Assembly: GCA_028015205.1 (NCBI GenBank)
Contig: JAPWFG010000021.1
Span: forward strand, 2,356,001 to 2,420,000
Origin: Mytilisepta virgata
Taxonomy: Eukaryota; Mollusca; Bivalvia; Mytilida; Mytilidae
Direction: 5' to 3'
Length of the DNA: 64,000 bases
Below the pieces are notes generated by a model. The model had not been told where the DNA came from. It did no database searches and was given only the letters and a program-made list of their open reading frames with translations. How positions within the stretch are numbered: position 1 is the stretch's first letter; each line of letters starts with the position of its first letter. Positions 14,101-29,100 of this stretch are shown in pieces. The position numbers and the translations under genes were made by a program.

Positions 14101-17100
14101 TGTTTAAAATACTGTATCCAAAATCAATGGAATGTCATTATTAAATGTGAAAGTTGCATTGTATTGATTTTTTGCTAGATTTACTCACACATGAATCATA
14201 TATATTATGTTTGATAAAAGTTGTACACACATCACATTTGTTGTACTATATTAAAAGTACTACATGAATCACACTTATTATATTATATTAAAACTTGTAC
14301 ATGAGTCACAAGTATTATACTATATGAAAATATATCAGAATTCTCTAGAAACTACACTTAATACTCTTGGATTATTTTTGATTGTTTAAGACTTCTACAC
14401 AATAATTTCTAAATTTACTGTATATGAAATGTTTCAAGCTAATAATGCAAAAGGACAGAGATTTTTAATGTAAAAATCTGATCAATCTGATCTCTATGGC
14501 CTTTGTTATTTTATGGTAAAGTAGGCAGAAGTATTTAGACTTGCTCTTTATCTTATGCCAGAAAATAAAATGAAGGAATTTGTATCTGTTAGACATCATT
14601 GGCAGAAAGAAAATATGCAGCATGATTAATCTTGGAAATCAAATGCCTTACATCGACAACAAGTAACCAAACATCAAACTAATTCACAGTTGTTTGTTGT
14701 GCATGAGCAAAATGTCCCAAGTTAGTTGTAAATTTTTGCTATAGTTTTTGTCTGTAATGCATTTACTCATTGAAAAGATTTAATGAGAAAAATGATTTTT
14801 ATGCATTTAGGTGTCAATGCTTGTATAGGAGTGAGTTTGACAATGGCTTTCTCTAACGCTCTCTTCTTGAAGTGATTGGACAGCTGTAATCTCATGTGTG
14901 AATCATTATAGATAGGATAAATGTCTAATTCCATCTGTGCAAATGGTCAGAATTCAAAAACAGGCTACATGTACGACTGAACTGAAATTTATATTGCCCT
15001 GAATCAAGATCTGTGTCTGTAAATCATTTGAGAATGTTAAACAGAAAGGTTAATTTGTGTTTTATAGGCAAAAGAATTTCGAGACTTTTGGGGTGAGAAG
15101 TCGGAACTGAGAAGATTTCGTGATGGTAGCATCACTGAAGCTGTTGCATGGACAAGGGAGAAAACGATTGACAGAAAAAGGATAGTTTGTTCACATATAG
15201 TTAAAGATGTCTTAAGCAGGTGTGTATTGGTCAATATTATAAGTAAAATAAATAATGACTTAGCTGCCCTGAAGTGTTTTGAGTTCAGTTAAATACATAG
15301 AATGTTCTATATTTTGTCAAATAAAAAGGGAAGATAACTGTATTTAGATCAATAAATTAAAAACAGACACTGACTGTTGCTTGGCTTCACGTGTAGTGTG
15401 CAGTTGCTTCTGTTATATAATACCAAGTAGATTGACAAAGAAGATTCTTTTGTTGTTTTTTCTCAAAATCTCACCCGTAATTGAGAATTTTGAATTGATC
15501 GCATGTACTGGTAAGAGAATAGAATAGAGAATGGAAACGGGTAATGTGTCAAAGAGACAACAACCCAACCAAAGAGCAAGGCTACCAATACAGTTCTTAT
15601 CATAATGCCATAGTACGAGCTTGTTAATTAAGAGTACTTTGTGCGTAGTTAACACAAATATTGATTCTACCATATCACCATTTCATTGTGTATTATTTGA
15701 AAATCTTTCATGCATATTTTGTAGCAAGAACTTCTCCCTGATCAATAAATAAATGGTGTAAGGTGTTTATTCCAGGCATTCCTCAGTATCTGTTGTAACA
15801 TATTTAGTAAATAATTTAAACTACCATCATTATTCCAGATGGGCCTCAGTAACTGGTATAACATATATAGGTGATCAGCTTGATCAGGTTCTATCACTTC
15901 CTGTTCAGCCATGTGACAATAAATATCTGTATGGTACTGGAGAGGAACAGCATGCTGCAATACTTCAGTCATATGACAATTTATGCAAATTACTACGTAA
16001 CCTGAAAGATTTACCGCTAACCATTAATTCAATTTACGGAACTTCACCTGTGTTCAGGTTTGCTGAGGTGAGTGAATTTTAATTATGTACCTTTCCATAG
16101 TTGAATTGTATGTATATATAACTTAATAAATATGCAGGAGAAAAATCTTTATTCTGTACAGTTGAGGCATCCAAGCACTAAAAATGGTAATAATGAGGGT
16201 CATACACGATAAAACTTACAGTGAACAAAAAATTATAATTTGCCCTGTAGATTGCATATTAATCAATTTGCACAAAAGAGGATGAATAAAAAAATTCCAG
16301 CAAAAAAACACATGAAATAAAAACTACAAACATTTATCATGTTTTTTTTTAATCTTACAGTCATTAGTATGTAGGACACACAGTAACTGATAATAGACTA
16401 TGTCATAATTTCTAGGTGTTTCCAGTATTACCTGCTACATTCTACTGTCATGCTAAAGTAAGCAGTAATAAGAAAGATCCCAGATTGTTACCTTTACCAG
16501 ATAAAGCTTGTCCTCCATACACCGCCTCTTCTAAAGGTTTGTAGAAATCATATTGTTTCCTTACCAGATAAAGCTTGTCCCCCATACACTGCCTCTTCTA
16601 AAGGTTTGTAGAAATCATATTGTTTCCTTACCAGATAAAGCTTGTCCTCCATACACTGCCTCTTATAAAGCTTTGTAGAAATCAGATTGTTTCCTTACCA
16701 GATAAAGCTTGTCCTCCATACACTGCCTCTTCTAAAGGTTTGTAGAAATCTGTTTCCTTACCAGATAAAGCTTGTCCTCCATACACTGCCTCTTCTAAAG
16801 TCCATACACTGCCTCTTCTAAAGGTTTGTAGAAATCAGATTGTTTCCTTACCTGATAAAGCTTGTCCTCCATACACTGCCTCTTCTAAAGGTTTGTAGAA
16901 ATCAGATTGTTTCCTTACCTGATAAAGCTTGTTCTCCATACACTGCCTCTTCTAAAGGTTTGTAGAAATCAGATTGTTTCCTTACCTGATAAAGCTTGTT
17001 CTCCATACACTGCCTCTTCTAAAGGTTTGTAGAAATCAGATTGTTTCCTTACCTGATAAAGATTGTCCTCCATACTCTGCCTCTTCTAAAGGTTTGTAGA

Positions 17101-20100
17101 AATCAGATTGTTTCCTTACCTGATAAAGCTTGTCCTTCATACACTGCCTCTTCTGAAGGTTTGTAGAAATCAGATTGTTTCCTTACCAGATAAAGCTTGT
17201 CCTCCGTACACTGCCTCTTCAACAGGTTTGTAGAAATCAGATTGTTTCCTTACCAGATAAAGCTTGTCCTCCTTACACTGCCTCTTCTAAAGGTTTGTAG
17301 AAATCAGATTGTTTCCTTACCAGATAAAGCTTGTCCTCCATACACTACCTCTTCTAAAGGTTTGTAGAAATCAGATTATTTCCTTACCTGATAAAGCTTG
17401 TCCTCCATACACTGCCTTTTCTAAAGGTTCATAGAAATCAGATTGTTTCCTTACCAGATAAAGCTTGTCCTCCATACACTACCTCTTCAACAGGTTTGTA
17501 GAAATCAGATTGTTTCCTTACCAGATAAAGCTTGTCCTCCATACACTGCCTTTTCTAAAGGTTCATAGAAATCAGATTGTTTCCTTACCAGATAAAGCTT
17601 GTCCTCCATACACTGCCTCTTCAACAGGTTTGTAGAAATCAGATTGTTTCCTTACCAGATAAAGCTTGTCCTCCATACACTGCCTCTTCTAAAGGTTTGT
17701 AGAAATCAGATTGTTTCCTTACCAGATAAAGCTTGTCCTCCATACACTACCTCTTCTAAAGGTTTGTAGAAATAAAAACAGAACATATCCATTGGACACG
17801 GATACTCCCACTATCAATACTATATACTTACTGATACAAATTAGATATGTATTATAAAGAGGTATAACTTGAAAATGTAAAAAAATAAAAGATTTCTAAC
17901 CAAAATGTTAAAATTTCCCTTTTGCCAGTTTTCAGCTAGACATTTTTCCCTCAATACTATGAGATTATTAATTAACAATTTCCGTATTGGCTTAGTTATT
18001 GGTCTGAGGCTTGCTGTATTGGCCTGAGGCGAAGCCGAAGGCCAATACAGCAGGCCGAGGACCAATAACTCAGCCAATACGCAAATTGTCAATTAATAAT
18101 ATCTTTATTAATTAACTTTTCATAAACATTATATAGAATTATCTTTTAAATATAGTCTGTGAAATTGAACCACAATTCTCTAAGAGCTCAAGGGAATCTT
18201 ATGCACGAACGTGAAGTTACGAAAGTATACTTTTTGTAAAGAATGAAAAAAAATCATCCATTTTCTAGTTAAACTTTTTGAGACAAGTAAAATGAATGGT
18301 CACAAGTGGGGTAAAAAATGAATAGTTAAAAAAATTTAAGTAGCTTTTTGCACAATTGTCCAACAGTGCGACGTCCCTATAGATTTGCATGTGTGAAAAT
18401 CCCCGGATGTCGGCCAATACGGGAAAACTCGGCCAATACAGACCGGAAGTTCGTATGGGCCGAGTTTTTCTGTATTGCCCTTGTTCGATTATCTGTATTG
18501 TATAGACAGATTAACTGTTATTTAAGCAAATAACACAGTAGTTCATTAATAATATGTCAATAAGAAATTTATTATACTAATCAAGAACCCATAAAGGGCA
18601 TCATATTACAAGACAATAATGAATGTGATTGTACATACATATATAGAACAATAAGAAAATACAAGAAGGACAGGACCAGAGCAGACATGTCTAATAACAT
18701 TTATATAAATATTTCATATCAAAATCAGTTACATAGCACAACTTCACTCAGGTGTTATTTATTTTGTTTCCAGCTGGATCTATTTTCTAAGCTATCAATA
18801 ATAAAATTACCTAAGTGTGTGAGAGTTGGCAAGTGTTCATTTGTGAGGAGCCAAAAATATTTAGACTCATTTGGTAGTTGTTTAAAATTAGTACAAAAGG
18901 TATCGACTTTATCAAATAATAATTTTCTTTCTTTTGTATATAATGGACAGTTAACTATAAAATGTGCTTCATCTTCAATAACATTTATATCATTAGCTAA
19001 GCAATATCGACATATTCTTTGTGACCTTTCTATATATTTTTTGCTATATCTATCTTTTTCTATTCTTAGATCATGAGCACTGATTCTCATTTTACAAATA
19101 GCTCTTCTGATACGGAAATCTTTAATTGATAAATAAGCCTCCTGCACGAAATCTGACTTTAAGCTAAAATAATTTTCCAATTTGCTTTCACCTTTTGATA
19201 ATATATCTAATCTTTTAGTTAACCAAAATTTTTTGAAACTCTCACAAAGTTTAGATTTTACCAGCTTGATCAATGTGTCTTTTTTTACATTAAAATTGTT
19301 TATATTAAGTGACTGTAGTATATATCTAATTGATGAAAACCAACAGTTAATATTTTCTGTGTCTAATAATTTATTACAAATATAAGCATCATATAGTAAC
19401 CCATCTTCCAATTTGTCAAGCCTGTGTAAATATTTAATCACGGATAGGATAACTGAAAAATAAAGGGGGAATCTAGCAACTTCTGATAACACAGCCAAGT
19501 TAGAGGCCTTTTTATTTACACCCAAAATATATTTTAAGTATCTAAAATGTGATTTATCCAAATAATCATTAATATAAATCAATTCAAACAAATAGTCGTT
19601 TGTTTTCTTACAAGCTGCAGAGTTAATAGTCAATACGACCATTTGTAAACCCCTTTTCATTACACATTGATTTATATTCATTGTTTGTTTAGAAGTATAT
19701 TTTTTAATAAGTATTGTTTTTTCAGTGGTCTGTTTATTAGAAGGTAGTGGGCAATGGCCAGAAGATAAAAATGCATTCAAGAGAATTAAGGCAGCTTTAC
19801 ATATAAAACTTGGTGAAATTCTCACTGACCAACATTCTCTACCAGTTGTCATACATATAGATCATGTAGATATCAAATATGTAAGTGATATATAACTTGG
19901 TGAAATTATCAATCACTGTAGTGTTTTATAATGACAAGATAAAGTTTTACTTAGTTACATGAAATTTCAGAAGATTGTTGAATATGTACACATGAAATTT
20001 CACAAGAATCTTATATATGTTACAATCAATTTAAATTCTCATTGACATATAAGAGTCTGTAGACTTTAATTATCAACATTATGGCAAGTTTTTGTATGTT

Positions 20101-23100
20101 TTGTAAAGACAATGTTAACTAGACAATGCCTTTGTCTAGCCTTGAGAAACATTAACTTCTGTTCTGAATTTTTGATGATTTCATAATTGATTCCATTAGT
20201 ATGATACTTAGTAAGGAAATTATTGAAAATTCTGGGTATACCCTGTTCCCATTGTATCATGTTATTCATGTGATTTTTTTATGTAAATTTGATGCCATTT
20301 TGACATTGTTAAGTAGCACGATTTAGTAAGGTACCATTATACATGTATAAATTGTGCTTATAATGCAGCTGTTTATTATACCCCCACTCTAAAAGTGGGG
20401 ACTATATTGCATTCACCTTGTCCGTTTGTTCATCCAACAAATATTTCCGTCACACTTTTCTCAGAAACTGCTGAATGAAATGACTTTATATTTGTCCAGC
20501 AGCTTAATAGTGATGAGTTGTAATGTGTGAGAACTTTTCAGATCTGTCGGACACCTACTTCCTGTTTGCCAATACTTTGAATATTTCATTATGTTGAATG
20601 AACATAAAATTTTTCGTCACACTTTTCTCAAGTACTAATGAACTGAATGACTTCATACTTAGTCAGCAGCTTGACAATGATAAGTTGTAACGTGTGTGAA
20701 CTTTTTGATACTGTTGGTCACCTACTTCCTGTTTGTGGATACATTAAATTACGAGTGGGGGTATTCTTAGCACGACATCGCATGCATTCTTGTTCATTTT
20801 GAATTTTTCTAGGAGGACTTTGTATTCAGATTAGAGTTACAGTATCTGAGAGAAATTGCATTACTAAAGAAAATTACCACCCCTGATGGAATGGTCAGAT
20901 TTGTTGACAATGAAGAGGCCTTGACATTGGAAAAAAATATAAAACACTTGCCTGTTCTTACTAGTACCTTACATGGGTATGTAGGTCAATGTTAGATATG
21001 TATAGGATTTACAAAAGGAAGAAGAAATATATTTGGTTCTATCTTTATATACATGATCAGAAGGGAGACATTGTCTTAGCTCACCTGGCACTAAAACTTT
21101 GATTGAATGGTCTTTGGGTGGTACCCTTTCAAAATTTTGGCCACCAACTAATATGGCTACAATTGCTAAAATACAAAAATCAACAAAAATGTAACATTCT
21201 TCTATTCTGAAACTGGACAGGACTTTGGTTGAATGGTCTTTAGGTGGTACCCTTTCAAAATTTTGTCTGTGGACCAATATCATATGTTCACTGTAACAAA
21301 AAATAGAAAAATCAGCAAAAAAATATTGAAAAATTCATTCTAAAACTACTGGGGAAGTCAAAACTAACATTAGACCCAAGAATCCATATAGTTATGCCAG
21401 ATTAGTTAAGTGATGGAATTCCAGTTCCCGATTGTAATGGAATAATGTAAATCATGATATTTTGGTGTAGGGATAATTTGGCAGTTTTTGCTAAAAACAT
21501 GCATTTTAAATTTTGATGTGTTAAAATTTGGCACTTCTGTATTTAATATTGGCAATTTATTAAAAAAAAATTCAATAAAAATAAAAGTCACTGTTATAGT
21601 ATGATTTGTTTAATTAGTAGTACTTAATGGAATAATGTCATGATTAACAACTGATAATCGTTATTATAAAAATCTTGATTTTATGAGACAGATATGATTA
21701 CAGAAGTTAAGCTTTATCAAAATTAATATTAATCAAAGCGTTGTAACTATATCAATGTAACTTGCATTTTAATATTAAAAGTCTGGAATCATTTGGGAAG
21801 TTTATTTTTTGGGTTTGCTTTATTTTAGTGTGTGTAGTTTTGGCACATTCATAAGAGGTGCCAAATAAACCAAAATTTCCTAATTTTCGGTATTACAAGA
21901 AAAAAATGAAATGAATTTTAATGATTGTGATCTTCATTCTTTTGTATTTTGGCATCAAGGTATCAAGACAATAATTGCCGACATGATTATTCTGGGTCCC
22001 ATACATCGTAATGGTAAAAGTCTATGGTAATTTTTGGCAAATTTTAGAAACACTATATATATAATTTATTTTCATAGATGGTGTAAACAAACCATGATTA
22101 TTCTGAATACCGCAGATGTCCCATACAACATAATGGTAAAAGTCTATGGTAATTTTTGGCAAACTTCGGAAACACTATATATATAATTTATTTTCATTGA
22201 TGGTGTAAACAAACCATGATTATTCTGAATACCGCAGATCTCCCATACAACGTAATGGTAAAAGTCTATGGTAATTTTTGGCAAACATTGAAAACACTGT
22301 ATATATATAATTTATTTTCATAGATGTTGTAAACAAACCATGATTATTCTGAATACCGCGGATGTCCCAGAAAACGTAATGGTAATTTTCGGCATACCTT
22401 AGAAACACTATATACATGTATATGACTTATTTTCTGTCATGATCTATACTTGTGTGTATACCTTAATAAAGATATCACAATATTTTACTGTACTGTTTAT
22501 TTCTTAAATTTGTCTGTTCTATACATAAATGTATGTATATACCTTTACAGATAAAGAGGTATCAAAAATGAAAAAAAAACAATTTACCACCTTTAATCAT
22601 TTCTTTTAAATGAAAACTCTGTGAATTTGATTAATTTTTTAGGTTACAACAAAAGTATAATAGTTACTGTGGTTCTGTAAGATTGGCTAAGAGATGGATC
22701 TCATCACAACTTTTAGTGGATCACATACCTGAAATAGCCATAGAATTAATGGTGGCTTCTCTGTATACATGTAGTGGCCCTTATACAGTACCTAAGTATG
22801 TTAACATTACATTATTGTAAATATTATAGAGGTTATCAATGTTTATTTTCTCTGATTGTGTTGAAATTTAAACTGGTCCCAATAAGTTTGTATAAAGCAT
22901 GGGTTCATGGAATTATGAAATTGTTACATGTACTTTCCTGCCAGATCTGTTTGGAATATTTAACTCAGCATTTTCTATTCAGTAATTAGTGAAACAAATT
23001 CTGTAAACTTACTCTGTTTATTATGAAATTTGTCAACAGTATTTGGAAGCATTCGATTTTAAAGTTTGAAATTTCACGGTGGGTAATCACGTGGTTTGTG

Positions 23101-26100
23101 ATGTGATTTTGACGGATAAGGAACACGAATAAAGTAAGGAAAAGGTCCACTTCGATCCCAATTATGACGTTACTGTAGGTATATTACCAATTTTTGTATC
23201 ATACCATATAGCACACGACCCCTGCCGGGAAAGTGGCTATTTTGTGTATAAACCATTTTATTAACTGCCTTCTCGTTTTCGCAAACACTTGGGAGTTGTT
23301 CTTCAAATTTAAGCAATACGGTACACACTAAAGCCTGCGGTCAGAGTAGAAAACGTTGCCCGAGTCATTTTAAAATACATAGGAACTGTATGAGTGTTTC
23401 TATTGACAAAAAATAACATTTTATGCATCTGTTGTTGCTAATGTGGTTCTAGTCGCGGCATTTCTCGCAAATCGCAGTAAAGGCAGAAATGTGTTAAGGT
23501 ACACGGTAAGAAAGTGTTTAGGTATGGAACACGCCATTTTTTAAAGTAGTAAAGCATGAATTACTGTTATTTTGTAAATAAAATGTGACAGTTCATCAAA
23601 GATCATTGGACGTTATTTGTATATTGTTTGATTTATATACTTAGCTTCACTGGTATTTAGTTTTTTCGATTTAAATTAATTTAAATTAATTTAATTTATT
23701 TGACAAAAATTACCAGAAATTTCTAAGGCTCTTACTTTTAATGCAGAGGTAACCCTTAGCTGAATTTGGATACCTGTTTGTTTTATTGTTTTGATTTTTG
23801 ATGGTTGTGCTTATTAATTCATCATCATATCTTTAAGCGGTTTTCCAATATTTTGATCTCTAGCACTGCTGATGAGTTGTCAGTCAACGAAATGGTCATA
23901 CAGTGCATCAAATTTATTTCAGTATTTTGTGAGACGTTTTATTACAATCAATTTGAACATGTTGAAGAAATTCGTAATTTGCTAATGCCCTAATTAGGCC
24001 AAGATAATTATGTTTGGCATTTTAACTTTACATTGTCCAGACCGGTACGAAGAAAGTAGGTTCTGTTTTCTTGAAATATTCTTTAGCATTTCATATGTCA
24101 GACAATTTTTTACTGTTTGAATGATTTTTTGTTGCGTTGTAGCAAATTTACACAATCTGACAGTCTTTGCCTGATGTAATCTAGAGCTGTTCCAACATTT
24201 TGGAGAGTTGATATTACTAAAATAATTTAATTTAATGAAATGTATATAAATAAATATAAGTTTATTTATTGAGAGTTAGTTTTTACTGGTTTTATTATAA
24301 ATTCTTTAAATAGAATAGAGAATGGAAACGGGGAATGTGTCAAAGAGACAACAACCAGACCAAAAGAGCAGAATACAGCTCAAGGCTACCAATGGGTCTT
24401 CAACGCAGCGAGAAAATCCCACACCTGGAGTCGGGCTTTATTGTTTTACTTCTTATAAGTTTGGGTCTACAAATATGTTATTCCAGTTTCCTTTGAAACT
24501 GTGAAGCTATAGCTATGATGGGTAGTACAATGGATCAATTTGTCATATTATAGTTGAGAATAATTTCTGCATGATTGAGGGACTTGGTCGGTGTTTCATA
24601 CCTGTTCACAGAATGTTTATTTGCTACATGCTGAGACGCCATCAAGTTTTTATTAAGATTAATTATTACCACTCAATTTCAAAGTCATAAATTTATATCA
24701 ACATTAAGAATTTCTGAGTTCCATTAACTTAATAAACTGTCCACCATTTATTCTGATAACAATAAATAATTAATTCATGATTAAATCAAATTTCTTGTTA
24801 AGACAATCAGTCATTATTATGTTTAATGTAGAATCTTATTATATTTTATTAGGTAAAATTTTATTTCATTACAAAAAATTATGGTCTTTATTTAAATTTA
24901 GACATTAAAAAGGTGTATCTTCGTAATTGCATACCATTTATTAATTTTGCCTCATTTTGTAGATTTTAAAGAAAGATTTATTTTATCATATTAAACCGGA
25001 AACTAATAAAATACTTTTGGACTCAAAAATATAAGAAACGATACTTTTATGATATATTTAAAGAAGTTTCGATTTATCTTCTGCCTTTAGAAACAGCCAT
25101 TTGGTATTTATTGTGTTCAAGTTTTAGTGCATGTCTTTATAGATGTAACTGGCATTATTCTCTCAAGCTCCTTCTGTCACATATTAATAGTCATAATTTA
25201 TGTGTACCAAGATAAAAACAAAAATAAGGACAGTCAACAGCAAATATATGAAAGTTCAATTCACTTTCTATTATAAAATCCGATATAAAATTAATCTGCA
25301 TATATTTTTTCAAATATATGTATCTTTATTAATTAATTCAATTAATTTTTAATAATTTTTAATCAACATGATCAGTGGACTTAAATTTATTCATTACTAA
25401 ACTATTTCAAATAAATTACATTTGATTAGCTGAAAATTTTGTCCAAGCCAGGAATCTTGTATACTGCATTGAAATAAATGCAAAAACAGTTAAACATCTC
25501 CTACCAATCTAATAACAGAAAAGTGTCTGCTAATCATTTTTTCAGGTGTACTTTAATTACATAAACTATAAGTATAATTTTAATTCAAAAGGCATTTATC
25601 TATGTAATATATTATACAATGACTTAAAATACAGTATTATGGACCATTTATTACAACATGAAGTTCTTGAAAGCTGGCATTTGTAAAGGGCCAATGCCAT
25701 GTTTAAAAAAATGAATACATAGCATCGGCCCTGTATAAAATTCCTGTTACTGTTCTCCTTATAAAAATAGATCTACGTTTGTTGCCGTTGGAAAAATAAT
25801 AATCCAGATGACAATATATTCGCGGTATAGTTGTAACCACAAATAAGAACTAAAAAAATACTGTAGTTTTAAGTCATTGGTTAATAAAGGTGTCACAAAA
25901 AAATGGGTATTTTCATATAAAGCCTGTATTATGTCCTCGTGCAGTCGTATTGAGCCTCGGTCAGCTGTATAGACCCTGAGTGTTGCCTCTGGCCTCTATA
26001 GCTGACCTCGACCCAATATGAATGACTCGGTCATATAAATGCTTTTATGAGAATGACCATTTATAGTACAAAATTATATCCCTTGAATACGAAAAACTTG

Positions 26101-29100
26101 CAATGGATCAGTATTTCTTAGTTTACTTTTTTGAGAAATGACGTTTATTGGCAAAATCATATTCATTTAAAAATTACACGGTTCAAAAGTTAAAAAAAAA
26201 TATTACTAATTATATGTATATTTTTGTTTTAGGAATTTGAAGTAAATAATTTCGTTTATTTATATATAATTATTATCTAGTTAAATCAAACTCCCCAAAC
26301 ATTGGAACAGATTGATTAACTTATGTAAATGTTGTGTCAGTTAGTTTGTTTTTGGTACAAAATCAACATTGTAACTGACAAAAAATGGTCTGATATGAGC
26401 AAAATACATCTGTTACAACTTGAAAAGGTTTGTCAGAAACATTTGTACTGCTACAAATACAGATGAGTGTTTCTTTAGAGAAAATGTATTTGCGTCAACC
26501 CAAAAAAGTGTTGGTAATACATGTAATTCGTTTCACACAACAAATTCAAATAAATGCAATTCTTTTTGGAAGTCATTTATCAGCCCAGTAGCCAGAACTT
26601 TTGTCCTGGCATGATTCATTACTCAAATGCCTTAAAATTTTCCGTTCAAAATTTGACAAAAATTACCAGAAATTTTGACGGCTCTTTACAATCATTTTTT
26701 TCTGTCAGTAGTGTAAATCAAAGAATTTACAAATAACTTCAAATGAATCTCTGATGAAATATTCACATTTTATTCCCCAAATAACAGTAATTCATTCTTT
26801 ACTTCTTAAAATGGTGTGTTCTATATCTAAACACTCTCTTACCGTGTACATTATCACACTTCTGCTTTTACTGCGATTTATGAGAAATGCAGCGACTAGA
26901 ACTACATTACTCGCAAAATTGACGAACAACTTGGAAGTGTTTATAAAACGAGAAGGCAGTTAATAAAAAGGTTTATACACAAAAAAGTCACTGTTCTGGC
27001 GGGGGTTGTGCCCTCTATGGCATGACACAACTATTGGTAATAAACCTAGGGTAAAGTCATAACTGGGATCAAAGCAGATTTTTTCCTTACCTTATTTGTG
27101 TTCCTTATCTGTCAAAACCACGTCACAAACCACGTGATTACCCACTGTGAATTTAACCATCTTAAATTAATGATTTTTTTTAGTCAACAGGATGATGTGA
27201 TATAATTTATATACTATACATTTATTTCCCTTGCATTAATGAAATATGCAGATTTGTTCACCCGAGGAAAGTCATGTTACCCGAGGGCTGGCCAACCATA
27301 TTTGGTCTATAGATAGTTCTTGGTGGGTACATGCCAGTCTGACACTTATCTCTGGACCTTAACCTCAATTTCATGGTGATTGTCTTTCATCCAAGTTTGT
27401 TGATGAAGTCTATTTTTCAACAACTATAATACCTAGATCTACTGTATTTGGTCTATTTACAGTTCTTGGTGGCAACATGCCAGTCTGACACTTGTCTCTG
27501 GACCTTGACCTCAATTTCATGGTTTAGTGACTTTCATCCAAATTTCTGAAGTCCTTTTTTCAGCAACTGTAATACCTAGACACATCTTTGTTTGATCTAT
27601 AGATAGTTCTTAGTGGCTACATGGAAGTCTGATACCTGTCTCTGGACTTTGACCTCAATTGCATGCATGAGTAACTTTGTCACATTTTCGAGATTAGGTC
27701 CATTTCTCAGCAACTTTAATACCTAGACCTACCATATTTGGTCAATAGATAGTTCTTAGTGGATACATGTTGATATAACAGCTGCCTTTTGACCTTGACC
27801 TAAATTTCTTTTGCAAAATGTCAGGTATCAGATAATCATAGTGTTTGAGGGTAAACAAATCTTTATATTTAATGCAAAGGAAATTAATGATTTAACAATG
27901 ACTGGGATATGATGGTGAAACACGAATCTGAGAGGGAAACACGATGTTTTGTTCAATATCACGTGGGAGAGTCTCAACCAATAATAGCTATGAATTAATA
28001 TATGTAATAAAATCATATATATATATTCTATTACAGTTACACAGTCAAACCAGTGTTAATGGTCACTGTTTTGTACACATGAAGACATGTGTTAATGGTC
28101 ACTGTTTTGTACACATGAAGACATGTACTTTTGTAATAAAAAAAATTGTAACTTGAGTGCAAATTGCAACATGTCTGTTTAAGGGGACCTTTAAACTTTA
28201 TTGTATTAATTACCTCATATTGACTAGGGGACAGCTTTGGTGGTCTTATGGTAGCATGGTCCCTTTTAGTGCAGAAGTTTGCAACTTTATCACCATCTGG
28301 ATCAAACCAGACTTCAAAATTAGTATTTGCTGCTTTTCCTTCAGCATTTAGGATTAATAGTACAACTGGCTGGCTTGTGTCTGGGTGGAGTGTTACTGTT
28401 ACTTAGTGAGCTGGCAGGTTTCACTGTTAAGTTAGCTAGAATGTGTTACTGTTACTTACTGAGCTAGCAGGTGTCACTGTTACTTAGTGAGCTAGCAGTT
28501 GTTACTGTTACATAATGAGCTAGCAGGTGTTACTCTTACTTACTGAGCTAGCAGGTGTTATTGTTACTTAGTGAGCTAGCAGGTGTTACTGTTACTTAGT
28601 GAGCTAGCAGGTGTTACTGTTACTTAGTGAGCTAGCAGTTGTTACTGTTACTTAGTGAGCTAGCTGGTGTCACTGTTACTTAGTGAGCTAGCAGGTGTTA
28701 CTGTTACTTAGTGAGCTAGCAGGTGATACTGTTACTAAGTGAGCTAGCAGGTGTTACTGTTACTTAGTGAGCTAGCAGGTGTCACTGTTACTTAGTGAGC
28801 TAGCAGGTGTTACCGTTACATCGTGAGCTAGCAGGTGTTATTGTTACTTAGTGAGCTTGCAGGTGTTACTGTTACTTAGTGAGCTAGCAGGTGTTACTGT
28901 TACTTAGCTAGCAGATAGCTTGCAGGTGTTACTGTTACTTAGTGAGCTAGCAGGTGCTACTGTTACTTAGTGAGCTTGCAGGTGTTACTGTTACTTCGTG
29001 AGCTAGCAGGTGTTACTATTACTTCGTGAGCTAGCAGGTGTTACTGTTACTTAGTGAGCTTGCAGGTGTTACTGTTACATCGTGAGCTAGCAGGTGTTAT

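Larger units (their letters stand above)
23056..27168. mobile_element. 4.1-kb element with about 600-bp terminal inverted repeats
   Basis: Left end (cacggtgggtaatcacgtgg, ttttgacggataaggaacac) and right end (inverted: cacagtgggtaatcacgtgg, ttttgacagataaggaacac) are reverse complements, and the match continues inwards to about 23660 and 26.7 kb (gaattactgttatt on both sides). The inside is AT-rich with no recognised transposase or other domain, plus a foreign repeat at 24.3 kb and a hairpin at 25.9 kb. Looks like a foldback or Mutator-like non-autonomous element. I could not fix a clear target duplication. Confidence 0.8.

Noticed and set aside
18755..19852. 365-residue antisense frame as a host gene
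   Set aside because: Its first about 45-50 residues are the antisense of NOL6 exon 10 and the rest is a truncated LINE C terminus.
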